Part shown: positions 1-7,940 of the stretch, in pieces
How the letters are laid out: each line of letters begins with the position of its first letter
Numbering within the stretch: position 1 is the first letter of the stretch
From: Novipirellula herctigrandis
GTDB lineage: Bacteria > Planctomycetota > Planctomycetia > Pirellulales > Pirellulaceae
NCBI GenBank assembly: GCA_007859835.1
Contig: SJPJ01000001.1
Coordinates: forward strand, 2,063,797 to 2,127,796
Direction: 5' to 3'
DNA: 64,000 bases
Notes under the pieces: model-generated
Seen by the model: the letters and a program-made list of their open reading frames with translations, nothing else
Told to the model about the DNA's origin: nothing
The model's database searches: none
Translations under genes and position numbers: made by a program

Positions 1-183
1 GAAAAAGACTTTGCGAGCTTGATCAAGGTTGGTCGCAGCACCCCAGACGCCCCACAAAAAAACACTCCTCTTCGAATCGGCGAAACATGGACTCAGATCG
101 AAGTACTTGGCAGGCATCTTCGGGATGAACCAAGTCCTCTCCAACAAAACTCACGTCATGAAGACTTGTCGGAGGAGCGATGA
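1..183 (+). CDS. Sulfatase, C-terminal end only (5' part outside the window)
   Basis: The frame is open from the first base to a TGA at 181-183. The translation is the tail of a formylglycine-type sulfatase: its first ~36 codons differ at only a few bases from the 3' end of the complete sulfatase at 17415-18980. Beyond the point corresponding to the end of that gene the sequences differ, and this copy runs on for about 23 further codons to a stop that overlaps the next start (ATGA). It is therefore a recent paralog whose original stop was lost or replaced. Catalytic residues lie outside the window. Role inferred from the paralog: hydrolysis of sulfate esters, secreted. Confidence 0.8.
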   Translation, partial: EKDFASLIKVGRSTPDAPQKNTPLRIGETWTQIEVLGRHLRDEPSPLQQNSRHEDLSEER

Positions 184-1781
184 GTTTAGTCAGTCGTGCT
201 TTAGTCCGCTGGTGTTTTGGCCTCGTTTTGGTTGCGTCGTCAGCACACATCTTTGCTGCGCCCGAAGATCCAAACGTCTTGATCATCTACACCGACGACC
301 AGGGCTATGGCGATGTCAGCCATTTGAATTCGGAATCCAAATTTCAGACACCGAACATGGATCGGTTGATCAAGGAGGGCCTCAACTTCACGCATGCCCA
401 TTCCGCGGGTTCGGCATGCACGCCCTCGCGTTACGCGTTGATGACTGGCCGCTATGCATGGCGCACACATCTGAAATTTGGTGTGGGCAAACCTGACGAG
501 CCGTCGATGATTGCCCAAGGCCGTTTGACGCTTCCGCAAATGCTACGTGATGGCGGCTACCATACGGCCTGCATTGGTAAATGGCATTTGGGAATGTTGC
601 TTCCGGGCTCACGCGGACAACGAGATTGGTCGCAGCCTATTAAAGAAGGCCCAGTGGATCGCGGGTTCGATTATTGGTTTGGCATTCCAACGTCGCCCAA
701 GCTGGTATGTGCCTGGTTCGAGAATCGTGGGCTGGCGCCCGGTGCCGCCGAGCCAACACTACTGACCTACCACAAAAAGAATCTCCCCAACCTCGGGCCG
801 CGTTGGCGGATCATGAAGCCGTACTATACGGACTTGAAGCAACAGCCGCTGGAGACCATTCAGAACAAGCGATTCATCAACGAAGTGGCGCCCGATTGGG
901 AGGATGATCAACTGCTGACCCGTTATACCGACAAGGCGATGCAGTGGATTGGAAAAAAGGCGGACGACGCGAAAAGCGGCAAGCCGTTCTTTCTGTATTT
1001 TTCGTTGACCTCGCCGCATGAGCCGGTGGCACCGCGAGCGGACTTCATCGGTAAGAGTGGATGCGGCGGATACGGCGATTTCGTGATGGAGACCGATTAC
1101 CACGTTGGACGTCTGCTCGATCATCTCGATCAGATGGGGCTGCGTGAAAACACGATCGTCCTCTTTACCAGTGACAATGGCCCTGAGAATACTTGGAAAG
1201 ACCGCATCAAGGAGTTTGGCCACGACAGCAGCGGCATCCTGAGAGATGGCAAGCGTTCGCAATATGAAGGTGGCCACCGAGTCCCCTTTGCGATCCGCTG
1301 GCCGGCGGTGATTGAGGCTGGCCGCGTCTGGGGCAAGCCGGTTTGTCAGGTGGACATAATGGCGACACTCGCCGAAATCATCAAAGCCGACATCCCTGAC
1401 AATGCAGCGGAAGACAGCCAGAGCTTCGCGGATGTGCTGTTCAACCGCGCCTCAAATTTTGAGCGCATTCCACTGCTCTGTACCAACAATCGCGACGGCC
1501 ATTTTGCTATCACCGCCGGCAAATGGAAGTTGGTGATGCCGTCAGGCAAGAATGGGCGTGGGCTCTACGATCTTACTGTTGATATTAGCGAAAAAAAGAA
1601 TCTCATCAAACAGCATCCGGAAGTCGCGAAAAGGTTAGAAGCGCAGCTAACGGATATTGTCTGCAACGGACGTTCAACACCGGGACCCCGCCAGTCTAAC
1701 GATACTGGCTGGTGGCCGGCGGTCAGTTGGATGACAGCGGACCAATACAAAGCCAAACACCCCGAGGAGCAATTGCAGTGA
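180..1781 (+). CDS. Secreted sulfatase (arylsulfatase-type, S1 family)
   Basis: A 533-residue sulfatase expected to remove sulfate esters from a glycan outside the cytoplasm. Residues 1-27 form a signal peptide ending at an AxA-like site. Asp39-Asp40 of YTDDQGYGD are the metal-binding pair. Cys80 in CTPSR, followed by a TGRYAW segment, is the residue converted to formylglycine. FTSDNG near 328-334 supplies more metal ligands and GKWHLG lies near 138. The length is normal for the family. The start overlaps the stop of the preceding sulfatase (ATGA) and the stop overlaps the following oxidoreductase (GTGA), so the three are translationally coupled. A truncated close paralog is at 23235. The natural substrate cannot be read from sequence. 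Confidence 0.95.
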   Translation: MSLVSRALVRWCFGLVLVASSAHIFAAPEDPNVLIIYTDDQGYGDVSHLNSESKFQTPNMDRLIKEGLNFTHAHSAGSACTPSRYALMTGRYAWRTHLKFGVGKPDEPSMIAQGRLTLPQMLRDGGYHTACIGKWHLGMLLPGSRGQRDWSQPIKEGPVDRGFDYWFGIPTSPKLVCAWFENRGLAPGAAEPTLLTYHKKNLPNLGPRWRIMKPYYTDLKQQPLETIQNKRFINEVAPDWEDDQLLTRYTDKAMQWIGKKADDAKSGKPFFLYFSLTSPHEPVAPRADFIGKSGCGGYGDFVMETDYHVGRLLDHLDQMGLRENTIVLFTSDNGPENTWKDRIKEFGHDSSGILRDGKRSQYEGGHRVPFAIRWPAVIEAGRVWGKPVCQVDIMATLAEIIKADIPDNAAEDSQSFADVLFNRASNFERIPLLCTNNRDGHFAITAGKWKLVMPSGKNGRGLYDLTVDISEKKNLIKQHPEVAKRLEAQLTDIVCNGRSTPGPRQSNDTGWWPAVSWMTADQYKAKHPEEQLQ

Positions 1782-3154
1782 CTTATTCAAGAAGACGATT
1801 CCTAAAGGTCACAGCAGCAACCATCGCCGCGCCGGCCGTTTGGACTGGTGCCGCGGCCGCACGTGACAAGAACAGCCGCCTAAGGCTTGGAATGATCGGC
1901 TGCGGTGGCAAGGGACTCGACGACGCGAAGCTTGCCGCGGAGCACGGTGATTTTTTTGCGTTGTGCGATGTCGACCGCCGGCAGATTGATCGCTTTGCAG
2001 AAAACCCGGCCGTCAGCGGTACCGGCGGACACAAGCCGGATTTCTATTCCGATCACAGAGAATTGCTGCAGCGGGATGACATCGATGCGGTGATCTGCGC
2101 AACTCCCGACCACTGGCATACGCCGATCTATGTCGACGCCATTCGGGCGGGCAAACATGTTTACGCCGAAAAACCGATGACCTTGACCATTGACGAAGTG
2201 AAGGTCCTGCGGAAGGTGGTCGCCCAGTCAGATCGCACTTTTCAGGTGGGCAACCAGCAGCGTAGTTGCCAGTGGTTCCGTGAAGCGGTCGCGATTGCAC
2301 AAAGCGGCGTACTCGGCGACAACCTTACGGCAACCTGTTACCTGGACGAAGGTAAGGCCGGGGGCCCCTTCAAAGCTCAGCCCGTCCCGAATGCTCTGGA
2401 CTGGGACCGCTGGCTGGGACAGGCACCTGACATTCCCTACACAGCTCATCGGTGCCACAAATCGTTCCGATGGTGGTATGAATATTCCGGCGGCAAGCTG
2501 ACCGATTGGGGGGCCCACCATATCGATATCGCGCAATGGGCCCTGAACACGCTCGATAGCAGCCCGGTCGAAATCAGCGGCAAAGGCTTTCACGATAAGC
2601 GTGAGAATTGCTTCAACACGGCACAAACGTTTCACGGAACGATGAGGTTCGCCAACGGCACGAAGCTCGTTTTCGCGGACGGTGGCAGCAAGAATAACGG
2701 CATCCTGCTGCAAGGCGACAGAGAACGGGTCTTCGTCAACCGCGGCAAGCTGGTCGGAAACATGCTTAACCATATCACGGCCGATCCGAAGCTTCACGCT
2801 ACGATTCGTGAATCAGCCGAACGGCTTTACAAGGGCCCCTACGGTCATTCCGACATCGAAATCAATGACTACTCAAGCTTTGGCGGACACAACGGCAAGA
2901 ACTGGACGCGTGCCAAGAGCTCGCACATGGGCAACTTTTTCAAGTGCATCGAAAGCGGACAGAAGCCGATCTCCGATGTCGTCAGTGTTGGAAGCAGCAC
3001 AATCGCCTGCCACCTGGGTAACATCGCCCTGCGTTTAGGACGCCAACTGAAGTGGGATCCGGTCAACGAGCGGTTTATCGGCGACGACGAAGCAAACGCG
3101 ATGCTTAGCCGGAAACAGCGTGAGGGATACGAGATCGAAGCGTCAACGAACTGA
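1778..3154 (+). CDS. Gfo/Idh/MocA-family oxidoreductase with Tat signal
   Basis: A 458-residue NAD(P)-dependent sugar oxidoreductase, probably periplasmic. I chose the GTG at 1778 because it overlaps the upstream stop (GTGA), has GAGGAG at 1764-1769, and begins a Tat signal (SRRRFLKV followed by an Ala-rich stretch); the upstream ATG at 1712 lies inside the sulfatase. The Rossmann motif GMIGCGGKG follows the signal, and the family EKPM signature lies about 130 residues in. The C-terminal part has the usual alpha/beta domain. Enzymes of this family often act on modified monosaccharides released by neighbouring hydrolases; the exact sugar is unknown. It is the last gene before the IS insertion. 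Confidence 0.9.
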   Translation: MTYSRRRFLKVTAATIAAPAVWTGAAAARDKNSRLRLGMIGCGGKGLDDAKLAAEHGDFFALCDVDRRQIDRFAENPAVSGTGGHKPDFYSDHRELLQRDDIDAVICATPDHWHTPIYVDAIRAGKHVYAEKPMTLTIDEVKVLRKVVAQSDRTFQVGNQQRSCQWFREAVAIAQSGVLGDNLTATCYLDEGKAGGPFKAQPVPNALDWDRWLGQAPDIPYTAHRCHKSFRWWYEYSGGKLTDWGAHHIDIAQWALNTLDSSPVEISGKGFHDKRENCFNTAQTFHGTMRFANGTKLVFADGGSKNNGILLQGDRERVFVNRGKLVGNMLNHITADPKLHATIRESAERLYKGPYGHSDIEINDYSSFGGHNGKNWTRAKSSHMGNFFKCIESGQKPISDVVSVGSSTIACHLGNIALRLGRQLKWDPVNERFIGDDEANAMLSRKQREGYEIEASTN

Positions 3155-3172
3155 ACCTCTCACCAGAAGACA

Positions 3173-3189
3173 TTAGCTGGACAGCGCCA
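3173..3189. repeat. Left end of IS: TTAG target duplication plus terminal inverted repeat
   Basis: TTAG at 3173-3176 is followed by CTGGACAGCGCCA (3177-3189), the exact reverse complement of 4806-4818 at the other end. TTAG recurs directly after the right end. Confidence 0.9.
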
Positions 3190-3212
3190 GTTTGATGTTA
3201 TTGGTTATAGTT

Positions 3213-4678
3213 TCACGCGGATTTTGGCTCGACGCTTTTGATTTGACCGGGGTCGATTCCAAGGTCATGACAGTCAGCGATACGTTTCTTACGATGGCAA
3301 CGACTTGCTTCCGCGTTACGACGTTGATGGTAGCTGATTCGGAGACGCTCTGCTTCGTACTGCTCATCTCGAAGTCGCTTGGGAAGACCGATGCAGCGGA
3401 TCACCACATCGGCCGCCCGTCGAACCTGTTCAAGCGTCAGACGCTCAGCGTCGGTGACGACCTCCGTGCGGCACAGACGATGACGAACCCGGGCACAGAA
3501 CAATTGGCTGACGATCGCCACGATCATGTGACGATGAACGCAGTCCCATCCACGGCATTCAAAGTGATCCCAGCCTAATTCCTCTTTGGCTTCGCGAAAG
3601 CACGCTTCCACCTTCCAGCGTCCGAACGCAATTCGCAGCAACTCGCGAACCGTCCATCCATCACGGCCTGGAATTCGATTGCTGATGAAGTACTTTACTT
3701 CTCCGGTGCGAACGTTCTTGGCAACGATCAATGTGCATTGCGAGCTGACCAAGCGACCGTCGTGAGTCTTGCGATGGACGATATGCCAGCGAACTTCCCA
3801 AATCTCGGGCCCCTTATGCGAGTCCCGTGTGCGGTAACGCTGCGGTGTTTGCGAGGCCAGGCCGGGCGAGTACTTGGCCAAGTTCTGCACTTGGCAAGCC
3901 TTCGAGTCGCTGGTGGCCAAGCGAGGGTATTTCTTTTGCCGCCTCTTGGTCTTTTGCCTCGATTTTCGCAGCACTTTTGGCTTCCGCGCCCATGCCCGAA
4001 AGTTCGGCGGTACTTCGCCAACGAATGCCTGTTTGCGCTCGTCGAGCCCATCGAGAAACTTCCCGTCACGACCGTAAAGTTCATCAAACGTCCAGGCTTT
4101 GACGGTGATGCCATCGGCCATTGCCTGGTCGATCAGCACCAAGGCGATCTGCGGCTTGGTCAGAAACTGGGCCTCGTCAGGGACATGAGTTTTTTTCGGC
4201 GCGCGGTGTCGTTGGCCCAGTCTTCGGGCAAGTACGTTCGGGCGGCGATCAGGCACTGGAAAGTCGCTGTGGCAAACGATAGAGCGACGTTGACAACCGC
4301 GTTTTCAACTTTGCCGCGATTGCCGTTGTATTGTCGTTTGACTCCGACGGTTTCCTTGCCGGCTTTGGCCGTACCGGTTTCGTCGATCACTCCGATGGCC
4401 TGCGGGTCGGCCTGTTCGCGGACGATCACGTTGCGGCATCGCTGGAGTACTTCGTCGTGGTCCCACTTGATGGACTCGAGGAATCGTTGGAGCGTTCGCG
4501 GTGCAATGCCTTGTTTCAAAGCAATCGCTTCGACGTTCTTTCGCTGCAGTTCCGAGAGCAGTCCGCGAACATACGCGGCAAACAGCCTTCGGCCTTTGAC
4601 GCCGTGGAAACAATCGGCAAAGATGGCGAGAAATTGGGCGAGCATCTTTCCGAGCGATGCGATATCCTGTAGTGACAT
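3213..4678 (-). CDS. IS701-family DDE transposase read across a -1 shift (programmed, or frameshifted pseudogene)
   Basis: The N-terminal part begins at ATG 4678 (MSLQDIASLGKML) and contains the family block IGVIDETGTAKAGKETVGVK, with the first catalytic Asp, and PEDWANDTARRKK. This frame then ends at 4160. The remainder, THVPDEAQF through TFDELYGRDG and the late FREAKEELGWDHFECRGW block with its catalytic Glu, lies in the -1 frame and stops at 3213. The switch maps to a run of seven A (4190-4196 on the minus strand), where a -1 slip gives the expected family sequence RRKK-THVP. Either ribosomal slippage makes the full protein (about 488 residues) or a single-base change has inactivated it. 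The coordinates cover both parts. The first 25 codons of the longer ORF (from 4753) look non-coding. Confidence 0.85.
4190..4196 (-). other. Candidate -1 ribosomal slippery site (A7) in the transposase
   Basis: On the minus strand the reading is CGA-AAA-AAA-CTC. The A_AAA_AAA heptamer permits a -1 slip to ACT-CAT, which restores the rest of the transposase. I did not identify a downstream pseudoknot with certainty. Confidence 0.5.
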
Positions 4679-4805
4679 AGAGGCGACCTTCCGTGGTTTC
4701 GTCGTGAAACAATTAGCACACGGAGGGTCGTTTCTTTTTGACTCCCAAGTCAAGCGAGATAACTCGCGGCACAGTCACAACTTACGAAATCAGGAAGCCA
4801 CGAAG

Positions 4806-4822
4806 TGGCGCTGTCCAGTTAG
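4806..4822. repeat. Right end of IS: terminal inverted repeat plus TTAG target duplication
   Basis: TGGCGCTGTCCAG (4806-4818) mirrors the left end exactly and is followed by TTAG (4819-4822), the second copy of the target duplication. Confidence 0.9.
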
Positions 4823-4836
4823 GGACTGCTGAAATC

Positions 4837-6255
4837 ATGAAATCGAATCCAGCAATACTTGCGGCGGTATTCGCCACAGCATGCTGCACGACTCTGGTCT
4901 GCCTTGCTGCAGATAAGCCGAATGTTGTGATCATCATGGTCGATGATCTGGGTGCGGAGAGCGTCGGCGCCTATGGCAACACCGGATTCTCAACTCCGAA
5001 TATTGATCGCCTTGCTACGGAAGGAGCCCTGTTCGACAGCGCCTATGGCACACCTTCCTGCTCACCGAGTCGCGCGATGATCCTCACCGGGCTCTACACG
5101 AACAAGAGCGGCATCATGGAGCGATTGGGGCAAGGCACACAGAACCGATTGCCGGCACACATCCCAGGCTTCGGCAAGATGTTCAAAGCGAACGGCTACA
5201 AGACGGCGATCGCAGGCAAGTGGCATTTGGGGAACTTTGACTGGTACCCGAATCACCCGGTCGCGCATGGCTTTGATGAATACTTTCTGGCACCAGGCAC
5301 CTACGACGGGGTCAAGTCCTCGATCTATTTCGATCCAACAGTCTGGGAGAACGGCACGCTCACGCAATACGTCGGTCAGTACGGACCGGATATGCGCTGC
5401 GACTACATCTGTGAATTCATGCAGCGGAACAAAGACGGTCCGTTTCTCGCCTATTATCCGATGTCACTTGTGCACAAGCCCTTCCACAAGCCACCGCTGT
5501 TGGACGGCAGGATCAAGCACAACCTGACTAACCCCGGAAAAGACAATGATCAATTCGGCCTGATGGTGTCCTACATGGATCATCTGGTCGGACGTGTTCT
5601 GGACAAGATCGAAGAACTTGGCATTGCCGAAGACACTCTTGTGATTTTCACCGCAGACAACGGCACACCGGCCGCGATCACCAGCCTTCTCGGCGATCTG
5701 AAAGTCCAGGGTGGCAAACTCCATTTGAAAGAGTCCGGCTATCGTGTGCCGTATATCGCTCGCTGGCCCGGCAAAATTCCGGTGGGACAACGAGATAGTT
5801 TTTTTACGCACGCCGACCTGTTTCCGACACTTGCAGGCCTTACAGACCTGCCGATGAAACACGAAGTTAGTGGCAGGGATTTGTCACACAACTTCCTTGG
5901 TAAACCTGGTAAGGATCGCGAGTTTGTGCACCTGGCATGGGAAGGCGGCTTCTACATGGTTCGTGACAAACGGTTTCGCATTCATGAAAACAGCAAGCTC
6001 TACGACATTCCGGTCACCAGCAATCAGGCTCGCTACAGTGAGCAGGAGTGTTCATCGCCAGGAGATTTTCCGGAAGCATTTAGGTTGCTCAGTGCTGAAC
6101 TCACCGAGTACCAGAAAATCAAGAAGACGGATGATTCCTACAAGATCATTCCATTCAAAGGACACAAAAAGCACATACAGCGCGCACCTGGATTGGAAGG
6201 CAAAGAGCCTGTTAAAATCATGGTCGTCGATAGCAGACGGAAATCATCGAAATAG
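4837..6255 (+). CDS. Secreted sulfatase
   Basis: A 472-residue sulfatase. ATG 4837 is chosen because it opens a good signal peptide (MKSNPAILAAVFATACC...) and because the longer ORF would start inside the IS element. Asp36-Asp37 (MVDDLG) are metal ligands, Cys75 in CSPSR is the formylglycine site, GKWHLG follows, and FTADNG is near 270. It is slightly shorter than its neighbours. The only SD-like sequence is TAGGGA at 4820-4825, created at the IS boundary, so expression may depend on the insertion or may have been reduced by it. The next sulfatase follows within 50 bp, so the two are probably co-transcribed. Confidence 0.93.
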   Translation: MKSNPAILAAVFATACCTTLVCLAADKPNVVIIMVDDLGAESVGAYGNTGFSTPNIDRLATEGALFDSAYGTPSCSPSRAMILTGLYTNKSGIMERLGQGTQNRLPAHIPGFGKMFKANGYKTAIAGKWHLGNFDWYPNHPVAHGFDEYFLAPGTYDGVKSSIYFDPTVWENGTLTQYVGQYGPDMRCDYICEFMQRNKDGPFLAYYPMSLVHKPFHKPPLLDGRIKHNLTNPGKDNDQFGLMVSYMDHLVGRVLDKIEELGIAEDTLVIFTADNGTPAAITSLLGDLKVQGGKLHLKESGYRVPYIARWPGKIPVGQRDSFFTHADLFPTLAGLTDLPMKHEVSGRDLSHNFLGKPGKDREFVHLAWEGGFYMVRDKRFRIHENSKLYDIPVTSNQARYSEQECSSPGDFPEAFRLLSAELTEYQKIKKTDDSYKIIPFKGHKKHIQRAPGLEGKEPVKIMVVDSRRKSSK

Positions 6256-6304
6256 AAATACGAATGAGATTCGTATTATAAAATATACATTTGTATTCGT
6301 CGCA

Positions 6305-7744
6305 ATGACGCTAGTTGCGGTAACCGCCGAAGCGACAACGCTGGAGAATTCGCAGCCGAACATTGTCTTCGTGATGACCGACGATCAGGGGATGAACCTC
6401 TCGTGTATCGGACATCCAGAGGTGCAAACCCCGCACATTGATCGCTTCGCAGAGAAGTCGTTGCGGTTTACCAATTTTTATGTAAGCCCCAACTGCGCGC
6501 CGACGCGGGCGGCAATCATGAGCGGAGTCCATGAGTTTCGTGCGGCGGTCACCGCCACCCATGCCGAATGCGAACGAATGGCACTTGACCTGACGACGTT
6601 CCCACAGCTTCTTCAGCAGGCGGGTTACGAAACGGGACTCTTTGGCAAATGGCATCTGGGTGATCTTGAAGCTCACCGTCCCGGCAACCGTGGTTTCTCG
6701 GAGGTGCTAGTGCATGGTGCGGGCGGGATCGGCCAGCGAGAGCGCGGCGTTGAACTCACAAGCTATGCGGACTTCCCACCAAATCAGGGTGAAGGCAAAG
6801 CGGCGAAATACTTCGATCCGGTTCTGCTGCACAACGACACGATCGTGCAGACCAAAGGTTATTGTGCAGACATCTTCTTTCATGCCGCGTTGGCCTGGAT
6901 GCGGGAACAGCATGCAAACAAGCAACCGTTCTTTGCTTACGTTTCGACCAACACCCCGCATTCCCCTTTGATTGCTCCCAAGGAAAACCTACAGCGGATG
7001 GCAGACCGCGGAATCAAGAAACCCAATGAACGATTGGCGATGATTGAAAACATCGATGACAACTTCGGAATCATGATGCAGAAGCTTGACCAGTGGAAGA
7101 TGCTCGACAACACGCTAGTTATTTTCACAACTGACAATGGTTCGCCGCATAAATCGGAGGACCCCAATTTCAGGGCGGGGCATAAAACCGGCAAGGGGAC
7201 CCCGTACGAAGGCGGTGTGCATGTGCCGTCATTCTGGTACTGGAAAGGAAAGCTTCAGGAAGGCAAAGACATTCCTGCGCTGACCGCTCACATCGATTTG
7301 TACCCAACCTTTTGCGAACTGGCAGGCGCCGATGCGTCTCAAGCCGTCCAGAAACTGGAAGGCCGCAGCCTGCTTCCGCTGCTGGAGAACCCAGCAGCAG
7401 ATTGGGCGCCGCGTACGCTACAAACCCATCGCGGAAATCTCGGCGCTGATCCTCGGAATGCGGCGGATAAGCTGTGGTCGGTGCGGACCGATCGTTGGCG
7501 TTTAGTCGGCAAAGAGTTGTTTGATATCGAGAACGACCCATATGAAGATCACGACGTGGCAGATCAATACCCAGAGGTCGTTGAGCAGCTCAGCAAAGCC
7601 CACTTCGATTGGTATGAAAGGACGATCCCTTACATGATCAACCAGAACAACACATGGGAGGAGGAGCGTGCTCCTTTGGAAACGCTTTACTACCAGCAGA
7701 AATCGAAGCGTGGTATTCCGAGTTGGAGCCCTAAGGGCATCTAA
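6305..7744 (+). CDS. Sulfatase; true start uncertain
   Basis: This 479-residue product has Asp26-Asp27 (MTDDQG), formylglycine Cys64 in CAPTR, FGKWHLGD, FTTDNG, and the C-terminal block that ends MINQNNTWEEERAPLETLYY. From ATG 6305 the N-terminus is MTLVAVTAEA, too short for a signal peptide. The same frame read from ATT 6269 gives IRIIK plus a hydrophobic core that also ends TAEA, a textbook signal peptide, but with no ATG/GTG/TTG. Initiation at a non-standard codon, or a lost start codon, are both possible. The catalytic part is intact. A relic of a paralog's C-terminus lies at 13365. Confidence 0.85.
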   Translation: MTLVAVTAEATTLENSQPNIVFVMTDDQGMNLSCIGHPEVQTPHIDRFAEKSLRFTNFYVSPNCAPTRAAIMSGVHEFRAAVTATHAECERMALDLTTFPQLLQQAGYETGLFGKWHLGDLEAHRPGNRGFSEVLVHGAGGIGQRERGVELTSYADFPPNQGEGKAAKYFDPVLLHNDTIVQTKGYCADIFFHAALAWMREQHANKQPFFAYVSTNTPHSPLIAPKENLQRMADRGIKKPNERLAMIENIDDNFGIMMQKLDQWKMLDNTLVIFTTDNGSPHKSEDPNFRAGHKTGKGTPYEGGVHVPSFWYWKGKLQEGKDIPALTAHIDLYPTFCELAGADASQAVQKLEGRSLLPLLENPAADWAPRTLQTHRGNLGADPRNAADKLWSVRTDRWRLVGKELFDIENDPYEDHDVADQYPEVVEQLSKAHFDWYERTIPYMINQNNTWEEERAPLETLYYQQKSKRGIPSWSPKGI

Positions 7745-7749
7745 GGTGC

Positions 7750-7940
7750 ATGGCGGGACAAAAGTTTGAGCAGTTGTTGAAGTGGACCGCAAGTGCTGCA
7801 AGGAAGCGGTCGACCGGGCGTGGCTCTTCAGGACCGCATCGTCGAGATGTTCGATGGCTGGACGGTAACGATGGCCGAAACGCCCTCGAACCAGCAGACC
7901 CAGCCATTTCGAAAAGACTCGAGCCGGCTCCTCCGATGTT
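7750..7940 (+). pseudogene. Decayed IS4-like transposase remnant joined to a beta-repeat fragment
   Basis: Reading forward at about 7815-7905, the residues DRIVEMFDGWTVTMAETPSNQ match the first DDE block of IS4-type transposases (D-G-TTV-MPDTP-N-Q), without start, end or the other catalytic blocks. Read on the reverse strand, 7910-7955 gives VLNIGGAGSSLFEMAG, like the repeat unit VLQLGGEGSSLFQMNG of the PEP-CTERM protein at 10124-12697. The stretch thus appears to be a junction of two broken pieces. Family assignments rest on short matches. Confidence 0.4.

Larger units (their letters stand above)
3177..4818 (-). mobile_element. IS701-family insertion sequence, 1642 bp
   Basis: The element is bounded by perfect 13-bp terminal inverted repeats (CTGGACAGCGCCA) and flanked by a 4-bp direct repeat TTAG. 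IS701-family elements duplicate 4 bp and favour YTAR targets, which TTAG fits. It carries one transposase read on the minus strand in two overlapping frames. It sits between the oxidoreductase stop (3154) and the next sulfatase start (4837), only 18 bp ahead of that start, so it has separated two parts of one plus-strand gene run. Intact ends and duplication indicate a fairly recent insertion. Confidence 0.9.

Noticed and set aside
3738-4832. 364-codon plus-strand open frame in the IS element
   Set aside because: Antisense shadow of the transposase; the minus-strand reading has DDE blocks.
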